From IMG/VR virus record IMGVR_UViG_3300032291_002361, positions 1-23,129 of that record: DNA of 23,129 bases. One strand, given 5' to 3'. This document shows positions 21,127-23,129 of the stretch, piece by piece. The position numbers and the translations under genes are program-made. Numbering within the stretch: position 1 is the stretch's first letter; each line of letters begins with the position of its first letter. The DNA comes from a virus. The notes under the pieces were generated by a model. It saw only the letters and a list, made by a program, of their open reading frames with translations. It had not been told where the DNA came from and did not search any database.

Positions 21127-21759
21127 TTACAATGCTTTTCCTGATGGAACACCTTTGTATTCTTTTGGATGTTCTCTACCATAAATTGTGGTATCGTTAG
21201 CTTGCCCGTAATTGGTAGTAAATATTTTTGCGCTAGCAACACCTTGGACATCATTTGGCCTGAACAATCCGAATGATGCTGGTGCACCTTGTGCTTCAGT
21301 TCTTGGACCGTGGCCATAGCCTACTGGCATAACTTCTGCTGCTGCAACGCCGTCAAATATAAAGTTGCTGTACAAACCATAGTACAAGCTTCTCTTAGCA
21401 TGGCCGCCGTTAAGAGCTTTTGCTCCCGCAATACCTCTATATTCAAGTGGGCGGTATCTTGCGCCTTCGTATGTTGCTGTGCCGTCTGCGAATGCTCCAG
21501 CCAAAGGTGTTGTGCCAACATACAATGTTGAGCCAGTGAACAATTGTGACAGAAGAACATTACCTGGGTGACGGCCAGTACCTGGAACATGTGCGTTGTC
21601 TGGTGCGCCTGTAAGTAACTGGCTAGTATTGCGCAATGGGTAGTACGAGTATGTGCCTTTGCCTTTTGCCTTGCCGGTGAGAGTGTAATATGGGTTCACC
21701 ATATCATTGGTGTTTTGGCCTCTCAAAACAGGTCTTGGACCAACGTAGAATGTAGCCAT
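21127..21759 (-). CDS. Repeat-containing putative virion protein
   Basis: The 210-residue protein is rich in Gly, Ala and Tyr. A short motif recurs four times: YRGIAGAKAL (107), FDGVAAAEVM (135), VQGVASAKIF (171) and YKGVPSGKAL (201, the C-terminus), 28 to 36 residues apart. Such imperfect repeats are common in decoration or fibre proteins. It has its own promoter, a strong AGGAG 8 bases before the ATG and a strong terminator, which points to an abundant product. It follows another virion-type gene. The sequence has several Pro residues beside small residues, which makes it a conceivable target for the hydroxylase. I recognise no named family. Confidence 0.6.
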   Translation of the reverse strand: MATFYVGPRPVLRGQNTNDMVNPYYTLTGKAKGKGTYSYYPLRNTSQLLTGAPDNAHVPGTGRHPGNVLLSQLFTGSTLYVGTTPLAGAFADGTATYEGARYRPLEYRGIAGAKALNGGHAKRSLYYGLYSNFIFDGVAAAEVMPVGYGHGPRTEAQGAPASFGLFRPNDVQGVASAKIFTTNYGQANDTTIYGREHPKEYKGVPSGKAL

Positions 21760-21802
21760 TATGTAATCTCCTTATAGAACCTTGATGCCTATATAGTAAA
21801 AT

Positions 21803-21832
21803 TGTATATGATTTTTCGAACTTTTATTTCAA
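21803..21832 (-). promoter_or_regulatory. Promoter of the repeat-containing virion gene
   Basis: TTGAAA (21832-21827) and TATACA (21808-21803) are separated by 18 bases on the minus strand. The predicted transcript would have a leader of about 35 bases before the ATG at 21759. An AT-only inverted repeat (TTTATTT/AAATAAA) overlaps the -35 box and may weakly end the upstream gene. Confidence 0.45.
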
Positions 21833-21841
21833 AAATAAAAA

Positions 21842-23119
21842 TTAAGCTTCATCCAAAGTATCATAATCGATAATCAGATCCGACAATACTGGAGCGGTTT
21901 TATCTTCAAGCATATTAAGAGTAATCTCTATCCATACTTCTGTTGAAGCACCGGGGTTAGACGTGCTGTAAGCGGCGTCTATAAGCTCGTTGCCGCCGTC
22001 AAAAGGGTAGATGACCCTGTAAGAGAAGGCTTGGGAGACTAGCGACCTAGGGACGTTATATATAACCGGGTCAACGCTATTTATCGAGCCTATCAGTTTG
22101 CCAACTGGAGCTTTAAAATTAATTATTGTCTTACCAGAAGAAGCAAACTTATCGTACCTTACATCTAGGTCTGACAAACCATATGTGTATACATACTTAT
22201 CAAGTTCTTTAAAGTAGTTTTGTTGACGCAAGACTATTCTTACGGCTGTTATATCTAAGTCTGAGAAATAGAAGCACAGCGGACCAGAATTCCTGATCTC
22301 GTCCGACCCATCCACCACCCATGCTCCAGGAGGAACATTCCCAATAGCTTCAGTCTCCCCATCATAGAGAGAATTGAAGTTAAGCGGGACCCAACTATCT
22401 GCCGAAGATAATGTAGGATTTGCTTTATTTGTATACTCTATCGAATAAACGTTAACAGAATGCATTGGGTAAGGGTTTAGTTTTATGCAATTTGTTTTTA
22501 ATGATCCAGTAAACTCTGCCGATATTTTACAGTAGAAAGTCAACTGAGCTACCCCCAACCCATTGCTACTAGCGACTACGGTTCTACTCCAAACCTTAGT
22601 GGGGTCATCTAAGATAGCATTATAAACCGGGGTTGTATTCACAATAGCTCCAGGCGTATCTACCCCACCTAAATTATTCTCTATGTTTGTTTTAAACAGG
22701 TCTGATACAACTTGACCGACTGAAGAGTTGTAGAATTTTATTTTTGAACTTGAAGCATTAGGTACCTTGGGGAGCGTGATAACATTATAATGTGGGTCGA
22801 TAGTGAGCAGCTCCGTTGGCCCTATAGAAAAATCTGTACCGTTGAACTTACTGTACTCTATTTGATTAAACGAATGTATAGAAGTTTTGCCACCGCCAGC
22901 TTCAAGCGCCGATATTCTATCGCTTAAATCGTCCACGGCATTAGCCAACATTGACTGGTCTTTTAGCACTCTCTCAAAGGCTTGCTCTAACCTTGCGTCA
23001 ATAACGTTCGCTTTATTATAAAGATAGAGAAGGTCTTGATAGTTTTCTTCTATTCTAGAATTATAATCGTTGCTATCTGTTGGACCACCATACTGGATGT
23101 TCCTCTTTTTAGTGTTCAT
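21842..23119 (-). CDS. Putative tail or baseplate structural protein
   Basis: The protein has 425 residues. Residues about 19-75 (SRIEENYQDLLYLYNKANVI through DDLSDRISALE) form a coiled coil that would trimerise or anchor it. A Gly linker (AGGGK) leads into a long beta-rich region with many Asn, Ser and Pro residues and no enzymatic motif. It ends DKTAPVLSDLIIDYDTLDEA, a pattern seen in phage minor tail and fibre proteins whose last domain resembles a carbohydrate-binding sandwich. I infer virion location from this layout and the neighbouring repeat protein. The start ATG overlaps a TAA (TAATG), so an upstream structural gene probably ends at 23119, just outside what can be read. Confidence 0.65.
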   Translation of the reverse strand: MNTKKRNIQYGGPTDSNDYNSRIEENYQDLLYLYNKANVIDARLEQAFERVLKDQSMLANAVDDLSDRISALEAGGGKTSIHSFNQIEYSKFNGTDFSIGPTELLTIDPHYNVITLPKVPNASSSKIKFYNSSVGQVVSDLFKTNIENNLGGVDTPGAIVNTTPVYNAILDDPTKVWSRTVVASSNGLGVAQLTFYCKISAEFTGSLKTNCIKLNPYPMHSVNVYSIEYTNKANPTLSSADSWVPLNFNSLYDGETEAIGNVPPGAWVVDGSDEIRNSGPLCFYFSDLDITAVRIVLRQQNYFKELDKYVYTYGLSDLDVRYDKFASSGKTIINFKAPVGKLIGSINSVDPVIYNVPRSLVSQAFSYRVIYPFDGGNELIDAAYSTSNPGASTEVWIEITLNMLEDKTAPVLSDLIIDYDTLDEA

Positions 23120-23129
23120 TATGTCAGCC

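Noticed and set aside
21327-21590. Long open frames on both strands within the repeat-containing virion gene.
   Set aside because: They follow from its Gly/Ala-rich codon composition; none has a ribosome-binding site or coherent protein character.

Overview
The window is part of the genome of a tailed double-stranded DNA bacteriophage. It is AT-rich and gene-dense, with almost every gene on the minus strand, and it carries virion-protein, replication and nucleotide-metabolism genes together. The kit is close to autonomous: a cellular-type DnaE replicase, a DnaB-like helicase, an archaeo-eukaryotic-type (AEP) primase, a B12-dependent ribonucleotide reductase and ThyX. That suggests a large lytic phage. 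The host cannot be read directly. ThyX, a class II reductase, a DnaE with a complete PHP site and promoter boxes placed exactly for leaderless mRNAs would suit an actinobacterial host, but this is a weak inference. I see no tRNA, rRNA, CRISPR array, insertion sequence or integrase.

Layout in the direction of minus-strand transcription (right to left). (1) 23119-21127: two virion-type genes, a coiled-coil plus beta-rich protein and a small repeat-containing protein with its own promoter and strong RBS. (2) 21126-20963: a regulatory gap with an extended -10 box, small hairpins and an intrinsic terminator. (3) 20962-16508: a hypothetical gene, class II ribonucleotide reductase, thyX and four small genes, one of them a two-helix membrane peptide. 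(4) 16505-12178: a modification cassette with a GT2 glycosyltransferase, a nuclease of the staphylococcal family, a prolyl-hydroxylase-like 2OG-Fe(II) oxygenase, a nucleoside 2-deoxyribosyltransferase-like protein, a GT60/GlcNAc-type glycosyltransferase, a small gene with its own promoter and terminator, and a second GT2 enzyme. (5) 12168-1525: the replication and repair block with a hypothetical protein, an HTH endonuclease, DnaB-like helicase, a degenerate RecB-like Fe-S protein, an HD hydrolase, a small gene, AEP primase, zinc ribbon, DnaE, a Cys-rich protein, two small genes and a RecB-like Fe-S nuclease. (6) 1507-1176: a bidirectional terminator, the only convincing plus-strand gene (57 aa, apparently leaderless) and a divergent promoter. 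(7) 1175-1: a PD-(D/E)XK endonuclease and a sigma-factor-like gene that runs off the window.

Two points stand out. The oxygenase and GT60-like transferase match the first two enzyme types of the eukaryotic Skp1 hydroxyproline-GlcNAc pathway and sit one gene apart among further glycosyltransferases, so the phage may hydroxylate and glycosylate a protein. Also, two genes near the left end (sigma-like and RecB-like nuclease) are split by single-base frameshifts, always one base too many. These are either sequence errors or real disruptions, and repairing them restores coherent proteins.
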